Part shown: one piece after another, positions 28,901-36,586 of the stretch | How the letters are laid out: every line of letters starts with the position of its first letter | Position numbering within the stretch: position 1 is the stretch's first letter | From: Xestospongia bergquistia | Lineage: Eukaryota; Porifera; Demospongiae; Haplosclerida; Petrosiidae | Reading direction: 5' to 3' | NCBI GenBank assembly: GCA_963965975.1 | Contig: OZ014412.1 | Coordinates: 11,794,849 to 11,858,848, forward strand | Length of the DNA: 64,000 nt | Made by a program: the position numbers and the translations under genes | The notes under the pieces: generated by a model | Seen by the model: the letters and a program-made list of their open reading frames with translations, nothing else | Told to the model about the DNA's origin: nothing | Databases searched by the model: none

Positions 28901-30079
28901 TATTTGCTTACTTTATATTTTCATTAACATCGATGTAATACGACATGTGGTAAAAGCTGTGAGTGGGAAAGGTACAAAAATGTTATACAAAATCACTTCA
29001 ATTAATGTATGTTTATCTTTTCATACCTAGTGGAACAATTGATTTTCATTGGACTGTTAACATTAGCTATCTTATTTATCTATGCTGTCTTCTCTTTTGC
29101 CTTTATGCGTAACTTTTTTGATCCAGCTGACAGCAATCTATTTTGTCAAACATTATGGCAATGCTATGTCACTGTAATAAGAGAAGGTTTACTAAATTCT
29201 TTTGGAGGTGTAAGTTGACAAAATTATTGTTTTTATGTTTTGAATTATTTCTACAGTCCATTCCTGTGTATTATGATGGTCAGCTTGAATCTCGTTTTCA
29301 AACCTATACTTGGAGATCTTTTATTGATTTGTCATTCCTTGTCATAGTGGTTATTGTTATCATGAATGTTATTGTAGCTATTTTTGTGGACAGTTTCTCT
29401 GAGCTTCGTGCAAAAAGAGTGAGGGTTTGATATAATTAATTTTAAAGTTTTAATTTTTAATGCAGGATGAGGCTCTAAAAGATAAGAATGATTACTGCTT
29501 CATTTGTGGTATTGAGAGTGATGTGTTCGAAAAGAAAGGAACGGTAATAAAGACACATATATCTGATGCATCATTTTAATAGCATAATTATGTACAAGGC
29601 ATACCTGCATGGTCAAATATTGAACTAGGAATTGAACTTGTGATATGACAGTATAGTACTAAGAAATGAACATAGGTGTATCAGTATTATAATTCCATAA
29701 ATAATTTGTGTCATTTAGTAATTTAACTCATGTAGTCATTCTCTGATCATTATCATGGGAGTCATAACATGTACAACTACATCTATTATACACTTTACAT
29801 CTACTCAATGCGAACTCAAGATCATAATGCAGTAGAGAAGTATGTCTATGAATCTGTAAGTTAATGCCTTCCAAATTACAGCACAATATATTGTGATCAC
29901 TTTTTAAATTTAAGATGGAGAAAAAAAGTATAAAATTTTTCCCACTTCGAAAAGCTAAAGAATTAGGTGGTTGTGTTTCTGTTTCTGATACACAACACTC
30001 TCTACAGACATTGCTTGCAAGTTTGGAAAAAAAAGAAAATGATAAGCTAGCTGTTCCAACACAGCAACCTCTTAATTGA
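460..30079 (+). CDS. ITPR: IP3 receptor-like calcium-release channel, copy 1 (71 exons)
   Basis: Whole-gene entry; the blocks below give the exons. The coding sequence adds to 7,797 nt (about 2,598 aa), close to the 2,600-2,750 aa usual for IP3 receptors. Family assignment rests on collinear motifs: an N-terminal Gly-Asp/Asn-Gly trefoil strand, a MIR-like Trp-Trp-Gln-Leu region, RIH-type helices, the block DGQNRKMQNVLR (vertebrate IP3R: Glu-Asn-His-Asn-Arg-Asp-Leu-Gln-Asn), LSIEVNYVTKNNEEI before the membrane domain, S5/pore/S6 segments, and a C-terminal CFICGIES plus SHNMYNYIYY. The start ATG at 460 is the only one fitting this frame and matches copy 2. IP3 receptors are tetrameric calcium-release channels of the endoplasmic reticulum. 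No internal stop or frameshift was found, although intron 42 carries a 4.7-kb retroelement cluster. The protein is clearly divergent, especially in the pore and ligand site. Confidence 0.9.
543..5220 (+). other. Copy 1 intron 1, no gene seen
   Basis: A 4.7-kb intron. Short stretches still align with intron 1 of copy 2: for example about 4407-4495 resembles 40705-40798, so the tandem duplication included this intron. It contains a perfect hairpin (957-1025) and a TA tract near 4567-4582. Short open frames on both strands lack codon structure or family matches. I see no further gene. Confidence 0.6.
957..1025. repeat. Perfect 31-bp hairpin, 7-base loop
   Basis: The left arm at 957-987 and right arm at 995-1025 are exact reverse complements across 31 bp, separated by seven A/T-rich bases. 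It lies in intron 1 of copy 1 and has no counterpart in copy 2. A perfect foldback this long is usually a young miniature element, a replication-slippage palindrome, or a small-RNA hairpin. No target duplication was clear. Confidence 0.85.
8437..14320 (+). CDS. ITPR: Copy 1 exons 16-31: RIH domain and first solenoid
   Basis: Exons: 8437-8523, 8680-8790, 9024-9067, 9156-9270, 9326-9381, 10585-10654, 10737-10806, 10864-10904, 11105-11299, 11492-11680, 11764-11889, 12112-12271, 13608-13656, 13879-13933, 14012-14103, 14161-14320. The region is helix-rich and matches the RIH (RYDR_ITPR) domain, the C-terminal half of the IP3-binding core in known receptors. PKTKVKMMRNTQVL in exons 17-18 aligns with the vertebrate basic helix that contributes R504, K508 and R511; Lys, Lys and Arg sit at those places. 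The place of the vertebrate Tyr-Arg-Lys triplet (567-569) reads Ser-His-Arg in exon 19. Exon 31 (EDNLALILQDLMNYGDEEL-like) matches the helix pair that closes this solenoid. Exon 30 is best ended at 14103 (donor GTACGC), which fits both copies. Confidence 0.78.
9420..10548. repeat. Dispersed ~1.1-kb repeat, member A (intron 20)
   Basis: This block is absent from intron 20 of copy 2, where the flanks join directly. It aligns by eye with 15312-16455 through several blocks: a start with TTGGGATGG and TTGGCCATTGAAAT, a middle with AGAATAATTATT, and an end with GTCCAATACAAAGAATGCAA and ATATTGTTGCATTCT. No coding potential was recognised. Family and class are unknown. Confidence 0.65.
10916..10985. 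repeat. TA dinucleotide tract
   Basis: A long, slightly interrupted (TA)n run in intron 23 of copy 1. Intron 23 of copy 2 has no such tract, so it expanded after the duplication or was lost from copy 2. Confidence 0.9.
12272..13607 (+). other. Copy 1 intron 27 with a copy-specific insertion of about 1.2 kb
   Basis: Copy 2 intron 27 is about 113 nt, whereas this one is 1,336 nt. Homology with copy 2 covers only the first ~100 and last ~35 bases, so about 12375-13570 was inserted here or deleted there. No inverted ends, target duplication or coding segment was recognised. Confidence 0.55.
14321..14950 (+). other. Copy 1 intron 31, no exon supported
   Basis: The open frame at about 14609-14818 looked like a candidate exon. 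The matching part of copy 2 intron 31 (around 49990-50180) is full of indels and does not keep the frame, so I treat it as non-coding intron. Confidence 0.55.
14951..26511 (+). CDS. ITPR: Copy 1 exons 32-55: central solenoid
   Basis: Exons: 14951-15095, 15151-15282, 16644-16765, 16818-16901, 17030-17158, 17363-17515, 17569-17699, 17864-17986, 18039-18150, 18910-19113, 19192-19305, 24108-24255, 24411-24591, 24646-24786, 24876-24933, 24991-25184, 25320-25353, 25451-25501, 25563-25598, 25664-25930, 25991-26062, 26130-26159, 26245-26299, 26411-26511. This is the long regulatory armadillo stretch of IP3 receptors, poorly conserved in sequence. The best anchor is exon 47, with NGNEDVQEKIYEL and a following Asn-Phe-Phe-Leu-Lys-Leu, matching the vertebrate segment with Gly-Asn, Val-Gln and Lys-Phe-Phe just before the RIH-associated domain. 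Exon 51 is acidic (many Glu/Asp) and probably disordered; exon 55 opens with a lysine run. The gap between 19305 and 24108 is intron 42, filled by retroelements. Confidence 0.75.
15312..16455. repeat. Dispersed ~1.1-kb repeat, member B (intron 33)
   Basis: Second member of the family seen at 9420-10548; also missing from the matching intron of copy 2. Near its right end, 16209-16377 is a foldback: TAGGGATG at the left pairs with CATCCCTA at the right and most of the adjoining ~30 bases pair too, with ATAT on both sides. The same sub-segment, more decayed, is present in member A, so it may be part of the family and not a separate insertion. Confidence 0.65.
18196..18779. mobile_element. 584-bp inverted-repeat element (MITE, possibly Mutator-like)
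   Basis: The ends form imperfect inverted repeats of about 45 bp, beginning TAGCCTAGTACCCAGG on the left and TAGCCTCGTACCCAGG on the reverse strand at the right. Both continue with GAAAAGAG, then GCCTGG and AACT. The flanks GGGTACATA (18187-18195) and AGGTATATA (18780-18788) look like a slightly diverged 9-bp target duplication. The same intron (40) in copy 2 has the uninterrupted site. There is no transposase, so it is non-autonomous. A 9-bp duplication with long inverted repeats suggests Mutator-like; this is inference. Confidence 0.75.
19505..20060 (-). pseudogene. Gypsy element A: partial integrase
   Basis: On the minus strand, a linker rich in Lys-Pro-Tyr/His is followed by an H2C2-like zinc region (His-Pro...Ile-Ser-Arg-Met-Lys-Ala and Cys-Glu-Pro-Cys). 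Then comes the start of the DDE core: a Val-Asp-Phe-Ala-Gly-Pro strand, a His-Ser-Lys-Trp-Pro-Glu-Val segment and LVSDNGPQFS. It contains stops and frame breaks between 19860 and 19960 and ends abruptly at about 19505, before the last catalytic Glu. The protease, reverse transcriptase and RNase H that should precede it are deleted. Confidence 0.8.
20104..21003 (-). pseudogene. Gypsy element A: gag with zinc knuckles
   Basis: The minus-strand open frame 21003-20635 contains Met-Ser-Ile-Val-Gly-Lys-Ile-Gln-Glu-Phe, then Tyr-Val-Glu-Arg-Leu and Phe-Asp-Ala-Asn, the usual start of Mag-type gag. A second frame at 20433-20104 carries Cys-x-x-Cys-Gly-Lys-Lys-Thr-His and a second Cys-His-x-Cys-Ser knuckle, with the family's typical Gly replaced in one. 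The two frames are separated by a break, so this gag is defective. The functional gag start is probably the internal Met near 20849 and not the first Met of the open frame. Confidence 0.8.
20975..21136 (-). repeat. LTR-like stretch shared by gypsy elements A and B
   Basis: On the minus strand a G-rich polypurine tract (21137-21150) is followed immediately by TGTAATAGG, the expected start of an LTR. The stretch continues to roughly 20975, upstream of the gag of element A. Its far end is uncertain because there is no second LTR copy in the window to align. It holds a palindrome of alternating TTC/GAA units at 21075-21092 next to TATATAAA. Confidence 0.5.
21184..22489 (-). pseudogene. Gypsy element B: RNase H end and integrase
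   Basis: Minus-strand pieces, in order. 22489-22172 ends RNase H, with Tyr-Arg-Pro-Gly-His-Lys-Ile-Ala-Asn-Ala-Asp and Ser-Arg-Leu-Pro. 22166-21816 carries the integrase zinc region (Glu-Leu-His-Asp-Thr-His-Pro-Gly, Cys-His-Ile-Cys) and a His-Ile-Asp-His-Thr-Gly-Pro strand. About 21800-21366 gives Gly-Leu-Ala-Glu-Arg-Ala-Val-Gln, then Ser-Pro-Ser-Glu-Leu-Leu-Met-Gly-Arg-Arg and the C-terminal SH3-like region. The core between the first and last of these is deleted, removing the second catalytic Asp, and an in-frame stop follows. A tandem duplication of about 55 bp lies at 21425-21510. Confidence 0.82.
22708..23960 (-). pseudogene. Gypsy element B: gag remnant, protease, reverse transcriptase
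   Basis: The minus strand opens with a zinc knuckle (Cys-His-Ser-Cys-Gly-Arg-Thr-Gly-His) near 23950. A protease strand near 23700 reads Glu-Leu-Gly-Thr-Gly-Ser-Ala where Asp-Thr-Gly is expected, so the catalytic Asp is lost. The frame 23795-23289 holds the reverse transcriptase fingers (Cys-Gly-Asp-Tyr-Lys-Val, Phe-Ser-Lys-Leu-Asp-Leu). The frame 23178-22708 holds the YIDDILVTG catalytic motif, Tyr-Leu-Gly-His-Ile and the thumb. The frames are interrupted between 23180 and 23290 and again before RNase H. Confidence 0.85.
26559..28125 (+). CDS. ITPR: Copy 1 exons 56-63: RIH-associated domain and linker
   Basis: Exons: 26559-26696, 26745-26846, 26892-26993, 27073-27237, 27392-27494, 27546-27673, 27828-27950, 28085-28125. 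This is the most readable IP3R signature in the gene. Exon 56 has DGQNRKMQNVLR; exon 57 starts Ser-Phe-Asn-Ile-Val-Gly-Glu-Thr (vertebrate Asn-Tyr-Asn-Leu-Val-Cys-Glu-Thr). Exon 58 gives Ala-Leu-Ile-Glu-Ile-Cys-Ala-Gly-Asn and Asp-Asn-Gln (vertebrate Thr-Leu-Thr-Glu-Tyr-Cys-Gln-Gly-Pro and Glu-Asn-Gln). Exon 59 matches the helix ending before the coupling region, and exon 61 gives LSIEVNYVTKNNEEI followed by Phe-Pro, like the vertebrate Ala-Gln-Ile-Glu-Ile-Val-Arg strand that enters the membrane linker. Known role in the family: coupling cytosolic ligand binding to the gate. The vertebrate block with Cys-Gly-Ser-Thr-Thr-Gly-Gly is not conserved here. Confidence 0.87.
28167..30079 (+). CDS. ITPR: Copy 1 exons 64-71: channel domain and C-terminus
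   Basis: Exons: 28167-28253, 28306-28491, 28601-28971, 29031-29209, 29257-29418, 29466-29543, 29736-29855, 29915-30079. First membrane helix LVLIILTILLNLFILFLY (exon 64); second in exon 65 (Phe-His-Phe-Ile-Phe-Ser-Leu-Leu-Met). Exon 66 carries a basic linker with Cys-Cys-Thr-Cys-Gly and then a long hydrophobic S4-like segment. Exon 67 holds S5 (LIFIGLLTLAILFIYAVFSF) and the pore helix with two cysteines; exon 68 holds S6 (FLVIVVIVIMNVIVAIFVD). The loop between them reads LLNSFGGSIPVYY, in place of the vertebrate Gly-Gly-Gly-Val-Gly-Asp filter. Exons 69-70 give CFICGIES and SHNMYNYIYY, the family's C-terminal Cys/His metal-site region. The stop TGA is at 30077-30079. The tail is short compared with vertebrates. 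Confidence 0.88.
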
Positions 30080-30880
30080 AGACAACCCTTCTTTGATTTA
30101 CAGTTTATTGTCACTGTAATTACTTTTTATATTTTTAGATATAGTTATATTGTAGTGTTATATTAGAAGGCTGATTATTTTATAGTAGCATAGTACATAA
30201 ATAACATTGTCTTTAGAATGTTCAATTTGATCTATGTTATGTAATTTTAACAAAACCCTTTAAAGCTCAGATTTGAACTGCAGGCACGAAAATATGTATG
30301 TGTATAATAGATTTTAGTCAGAAACTTTAAATTAAGTCATTGCCAATTAAAATGGTGGGTGGGTCTGTGCATATTATAGCATTCGACTTTCAAAGAAATT
30401 GAAGAAATGGTGGAAATATACACGGACCTAAGTGGATACAATAAGGTTATGAATACTTAAAACTAATGGTGACGAAACAGATCCGGCAGTCACTGGTATA
30501 TAACTGCTGAAGTACAGAGTTTGGAAACGTTAATGCTGTAGTGTTAGTTGAAGCCTCGAACATTATTACAAACGTAAATTTCTCTTCAGTAGGCAATCCG
30601 TCGATAATTTCCGCGTTCACCTACTCAAATTTTGCCTACTGTTTTTGCCTTACGTGTGTTTGTGATTAGTGCTCACCCCTCCAATATCATTATATCCACT
30701 ACCTCGTGCTCTGTCAAAGATGGTGAAGTTAGTGAAGGTATTTTGTTATGTGTGTTACTGTTATTACAACTATTAGATGGACAACAACCTACTAACAGAC
30801 CTAGTAATGGTAAGTATAGTTGTTTTAGAATGGTTATTAACATATAGTTCATAATAATAACTGCATTTATCCTATGAGTA
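30080..30880. repeat. 3' flank shared by both IP3R copies (unit 1)
   Basis: Sequence after the copy 1 stop aligns almost continuously with sequence after the copy 2 stop: 59775-60257, then 61775-62070 beyond an insertion. Shared landmarks include CAGATCCGGCAGT, GTTGAAGCCTCGA, TAAATTTCTCTTCAG, and GGACAACAACCTACTAACAG near the right edge. So the duplicated unit extends about 800 bp past the gene. Alignment ends at about 30880 in this copy. Confidence 0.85.
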
Positions 30881-32279
30881 TAGGTTAATACCAGATCTTT
30901 CAATGATATATATGCTTGACAGTTGTACATTGTTTATCAGAATAGTAATTGTACAGACTACTGATGCCTTGTGGTATGAAATGCTAATAATGATTTTGAT
31001 ATTGGACTATGGTATTATGAAGTGCCTTTATCTTTACTGGAGCATTTCATGAGCTCAGCACCAAGTCGAGTATTTTCTAAGTAGATAATGACCTCATTCC
31101 TATTTTCTACATTACACAGTACAACATTTAAATGTTATTTAAATATTATTTCTTCATTATAGAGCCACAGATTGACCTCAATACATACAGTAATGAGTTC
31201 TTTGTGTAGATTCTATGAGCATGTAACAATATTCTTCAATGGTATTATAACTATGCTGTGGGGAGATGTCAGGAATTGACATATGGTGGCATAACCAAAA
31301 CAAATTTTGAAACTTTACATAATTGCCTACAACAATGTGGTAAGTGTTTTAGCCTTGTTATATTTGAGTGAAAACAAAAGTTATTTCATAAAAAGTTTAA
31401 CAATTATATTATTTAACAGCTCATTTCTTTAATACGTCTGGACACAATGTCACAAGTAGTTGTAGTATGTATTAGCAGATACATTGAGCGCGAACTAACA
31501 ATACTAGCACCATAGCTGTCATTGGAGAATCATTAACTTTTACTAAGAAGTTGGAAAGTATTGGACCTTTTGTCAATTAGAGTGCAAAGTACCCAGTAGA
31601 CGCACTAACGGCAAAGCTTTTTTCCCTTTGATTGAAGAGAAATGCTGAGTCATCAATAATCATCTTACGCATCACGTGAGATACGTCACTTGAGGAGGAT
31701 ATGGAAGTCTCCGCAGCGAGGTTAAGCACTTTAGTCCATTTCATTATTACATCTATGATTTCATTAAAAACAAGTAAGAAAAGTTCCTCAAAAGTCATTT
31801 AATATAGGGATGACAATAAAAACATATCAAACAAGCCCAAAGTAGAAATGGCAGTATTGACATACCTACATAGTAGTCACTATATCAAGGGTATAATACT
31901 TTGTTGCAACAGTTTTATGAGGCAAAATAGTCCCATAAGAAGCCTTAAATAAGAAACTAATTAAAAGTTAACTAGATATTTCTTATCATATTGATCCATA
32001 CATATGGTTGTGATCCATAATTATGATGTTAATGGAAACCAAATCTAATGAAATTGAATTCTACTAGACTAATTGAAATTCAATGCTACAAAACTCCATA
32101 TTATGTTTTAAGATTTAAGGTGTTCAATGTTAAGTTTACTGATAGTATTCAGTTATCATTTAGTGTTTAGGATTAGGTTCATTTCATGACCTGAATTGAT
32201 CTCATGGAACAATTAGTCTCATCTACATATTCCTCTAGGTTGTCCCTCAAATGATGTCATTGACACATGTCATTTCAAG
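30735..32279 (+). pseudogene. Broken secreted Kunitz-type gene
   Basis: Three exon-like pieces with compatible phases. The first, ending at the donor at 30809, encodes a hydrophobic run (Val-Leu-Leu-Leu-Leu-Gln-Leu-Leu) then Asp-Gly-Gln-Gln, like a signal peptide; no in-frame ATG is near it. The second, 31163-31339, contains WYYNYAVGRCQELTYGG, then Asn-Phe and two cysteines, the core of a BPTI/Kunitz protease-inhibitor domain. The same frame has TAG and TGA stops in its first half. The third, 32239-32279, gives Cys-Pro-Ser-Asn-Asp...Cys-His-Phe-Lys. The missing start and two stops argue for a pseudogene. Only exon 1 remains recognisable in the second flank (about 61920-62010). Confidence 0.5.
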
Positions 32280-33385
32280 GTAAGTGTGATTTTGATGTAC
32301 TGATTTGCTAATCGTTACCACAATTCTACTTGTTTTTGCAACAAGAAAGAGAAGACCACTATAAAAAAGTCCAATGAAGTTATAGTATGTCATATGACCT
32401 CAGGAGCACATGACTGATTGCCTACTGAACTAATGTTTATGAGAAGCTTGTGAGGTTCAAGGCAGATGATAGCTTCAACTAACATTCCAGGAATAACACT
32501 TCAAAATTTCAAAACCTCTCTCACCAAGTAAGACTGTTCAATTAAGGATGAAGAATCTCAAACAACTAAGACAAAGCAACCATATGAAGATAGCATTCTT
32601 GTCAAAAAAGAATATCATGAGCAAAATGTATATGTTATTACAGCTTTGAGAGCTTGTAAAATGATTTGCTTCCAAGCTTCTTAACAATGAACCATTATAT
32701 CACTTTTTAATTATCACTTCATTTATTGTTGAAAATCATGTTGTTATTAGACCATTGCTTTACAGATACAATTCAGAAAATTCCACTATGATAAACCATC
32801 CTTGATAATATTGGGTAGTTATAGACATACAGCTAACAGTAACAGTGTCTAAATCGTTAATTTCTTCAAGCTCTGTAAATTTCAATTCATGTTTCACTTT
32901 TGAGTATAGTGGAAGATATATCACTAAGATTCCAACTCATTCATCACTCTGGTAATTTGATATGTGTGGTTAACTGAACAATTATCTAAAATGACTACAG
33001 AGTGGTGATTATAACCATCAAAAAGAAGTAAATTCAAAGTGCATTGCCAGCTAACAGACAAACAGGCACACACACACAAACCAAACTATAACCCTCATCT
33101 ATGCAGTGAGCATCGAGAGTTAATTAGATAAGACCAACTAATAAATGGACGAATATTTTCAATATTAGTTTTATCAAACTACTTATAAAATAATATAACA
33201 ATTATTATATGTTAACAATGGGCATGCTCTAATAGCTAACAGATCAAAACTAAATGCATTTGGATCAAGTAATGAGATTCCATATGTATACATTATGTGT
33301 TTGGCAATTTCAGGTCAAATTTTAACATCCTGTTGAGAGAGCAGGTCATTGTACTAATATTTTTGAGGATACACTTTATCTTTAG
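31340..33385. other. Intergenic stretch, little recognised
   Basis: Apart from the short exon-like segment at 32239-32279 belonging to the Kunitz remains, I recognise nothing. The minus-strand open frame at 31577-31798 has no family match that I can see. Confidence 0.5.
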
Positions 33386-33602
33386 GGTGGAGACCAGAAA
33401 AAAACTTCCCAATGTACACAATAATGAAACTAAAAGAGCAGTCACTACAGTAATTGATGTCTTTCACTTACATACAGGTAAATGGAACTCAATGGAAACA
33501 CAGGGAAATCCACCACTGGGTGTATTTGTTCATCAGTTAGAAACAAGATTTACAATTTTGGTGGAGATTGTAGCCATGACAATTGTTATCACAATTGTCT
33601 AA
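33386..33602 (+). pseudogene. Frameshifted kelch-repeat exon
   Basis: After an acceptor-like TTTAG at 33385, three frames together look like one kelch blade. Frame one: Gly-Gly-Asp-Gln-Lys-Lys. Frame two: KLPNVHNNETKRAV, then Val-Phe-His-Leu-His-Thr-Gly-Lys-Trp and Gly-Asn-Pro-Pro-Leu-Gly-Val. Frame three: Ser-Val-Arg-Asn-Lys-Ile-Tyr-Asn-Phe-Gly-Gly-Asp-Cys, then Leu-Asn-Glu-Ile. The double Gly, the Thr-Gly-x-Trp and the second double Gly are the standard kelch landmarks. Two frame breaks and a following stop make it a pseudogene fragment. Confidence 0.65.
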
Positions 33603-35106
33603 ACGAGATCTAAGTATTTGTTTTTTTTACTATTTTTATAATTGCATATTTCATAGCCAAGAAATAACACTATAAGGCACACCTACCAGATCAAGAATGC
33701 TTATGGAATGTGGATGCTTATCTTTGTGATTACCAACACAAAACTTGTTATGTAGCTGTAGCCATATAGCAGACATAGTTAAGCTATACCTGAGTTTTAA
33801 AGAAACATGGTAGCATTGCTTTAGAGCACAAATATACATCTGATCATCAAAGCAGCTCAATATTGTAAGGACATTTAGTGAATTTCTATCTCTTAAACAC
33901 AATGACTCTCATATGATGAAAATACCAAGGATTAGTTCAATAAAAGCTGAAAAATTGAAGCTCAAGGAATTACAGGCAGAAATACTTACCTCAAAGCCTT
34001 TGTCACAGATTCATGACTCAATTAATTAAATTGAAACAGTGATTTCATGAATTAGTGACAACTGTCTTCTAAAGGTTAACCACAACAGTCTCTGACAAAT
34101 AAATGTAATTGTCATGATGTTCTAAACAGAAATCTCATCAGCAGACCTGGTAACCAAAAATAAGAGTCCTCACCTTCTAGACTATTATAGTGAGATATGA
34201 TATTCCACTTTTATAGTTGGTCATCACAAATATGTCAATTGTAGCTAGAGGACACATACCTGTATAATACCTAACTACAAATTGTTAATAAAGTGGTATT
34301 AGATGAGAAATGACTTATTTTGGAATGTCTTCTAAATTTCTATACAAATGATTTACATATAGGTTAAGAAGATATTCCATTCTCAACTTTGTGTTTTCTT
34401 TATAGAGAGCTGTTTGCTGACAGTTCATGGAGGTTACACTGTACATAGTATCTATATTAAACGAATGATGATATGTCTAAATTAGCCTTATATCAGGAAA
34501 GAACAATTTTGCTATGGCATGTCTTGAACATAGAGTCAATGGAATGCTATCATTAACACTTCATGCTGTTTTGTTGTTGATCTTGACTCATTATAGTTAC
34601 ATAGCTAACCATTACATGTTGGATTTTGTTTGATAAGGCCAGCCATGTCAAAGTATATTAAAGATGTAATAAATACTATCAAGATGATATTTGTAGTGTT
34701 CCACTGATCTGCTACAGAGTTAGTGCTTAATCTTTTAATTTGTCACGTTCATAGTATGTTATTAGTTAGTTGTATTGTATCTTGTTTGAAGACTTGAAAG
34801 TTACAGATCTGCAATTACTAATAATTTATTTCTTGCTATTGTCACTTTTATAAGTTAGTTTATATTATATGTAGTGTATCAAACTTGAAAATCTCTCATA
34901 TTCATATATGTTTAAAGTTCATTTCTAAATTAAACCACACCCACCACGAACTTGTACACACAAAATTAAATACCTCTATGAATTTTTAATAAGGACTGAT
35001 ATTTACAAAACACTAGAATTTGAACTGTTAAATTTTGTTATATATAATTTATTATTGTGCTAAACAATTACATGTATTAACTATGTCGATGTTGTTATTT
35101 CCATAG
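33603..35106. other. Intergenic stretch, nothing recognised
   Basis: I searched by eye here for the conserved N-terminal helix region of TFIIA large subunit that should precede the feature at 35107 and did not find it. No other gene or repeat was recognised. Confidence 0.45.
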
Positions 35107-36449
35107 CAACCAGCACCGCCAGCATCATTTATTGAACAAGCTCCTCCTAGACTCTCCTCTCAGCAAACCACACCTACTACTTCTAGCTCCAGCCCTCTTC
35201 CTCCACCACTGATGATACACAGTTAACGCTAGCTCAGACTACGTCTTAGTCCAATAATGCTGAGACACATATTTTCAAACTCAAAGTCAAACTACACCAG
35301 CCCAGACTCACACTTAAGTTTTAACAGGGACTAGAACTCAACCTGTCATTGATATGACACCACAACAACACTTTTTTTATACTCTGCCATGACTAGTGGA
35401 ACAGCTGGAATACAACCTTTAATGGTAATAATTAATTGTATTTTGTATCTTTGCTATCAGTAAATAAGTATGATTGCAAAATAATTTAACTTGATTAGAA
35501 AAATATTGTAGGTACATTGTATTAAGGAAACATTAATTTATTTATCCTGATACATTTTAGTAAATGTCTAGATAAGCAGTACAACATTTAAATTGTCAAT
35601 GTATTAGGTAGTATAGTAGAGATATGCAGGTTTTTAATAAAAATTAATATTTCTAGTTTTTTTACTTATATTTTAAAGTATCTATTTAGAATAGATTCAT
35701 TTCTACTTCTCTGCTTTTCTTTAGATTTCAAATACTCCTCTCTCTTTAATTCAACATGGTGGTATTCCTTATGCTGCTATACCTATTGCCACTGGTATTT
35801 AATATGTACCAATTACTCTCAATCTTTAGCAACTATCAGCACAACAACAGCAAAAACAACAAACCAGTCAACAATCACAGGTAATTACTATATATCAGGA
35901 CTATTATGTCAGGACTGGGGTCATAAGCATGAAATCAAATATAATTAAAAATATGAAGTCAACAAAATTGTCAAATACAAATATACATTGCTATGTCAAG
36001 CAATCCGATTGGTTGGATACATCTTGGTTACTCCCCTTCATTGCTATACTATAGTTATTTTAAATTGGTTAGTGTCAGTGACCAATTAGAATTGTATTGT
36101 TTAGAACCTAACAAAGGGGATATGTATTGCACTGCAACCAATGGCTCAAGGGTTTTAGCTCCCTTTGTCTCATACAAAATGATATCTACTAATTTTCAAT
36201 TTATAGGAAAGCTCTAATAGAAGAAATATACCTCAATCAGATGGTCCACTACCTTTGCCAACAGTCACACTTACTAATTTATCCTTAATAAAAAAAGATA
36301 GATGTCAACATAAGTCCATTCCTCAATTGGATGGGCCTCAGGATGATAGAAGAATCTTCAGATAGTGATGCTGATGATTTAGAAGATGAAGGAGTAAGAA
36401 ACAACTGTCTCTCCTTCCTTCCATCTCTGTCTCTGTTTTTCTCTGTCTC

Positions 36450-36508
<59 letters not shown>

Positions 36509-36540
36509 AGTCTCTCTGTCCCTCTCTGTCTCTGTCTCTG

Positions 36541-36586
<46 letters not shown>

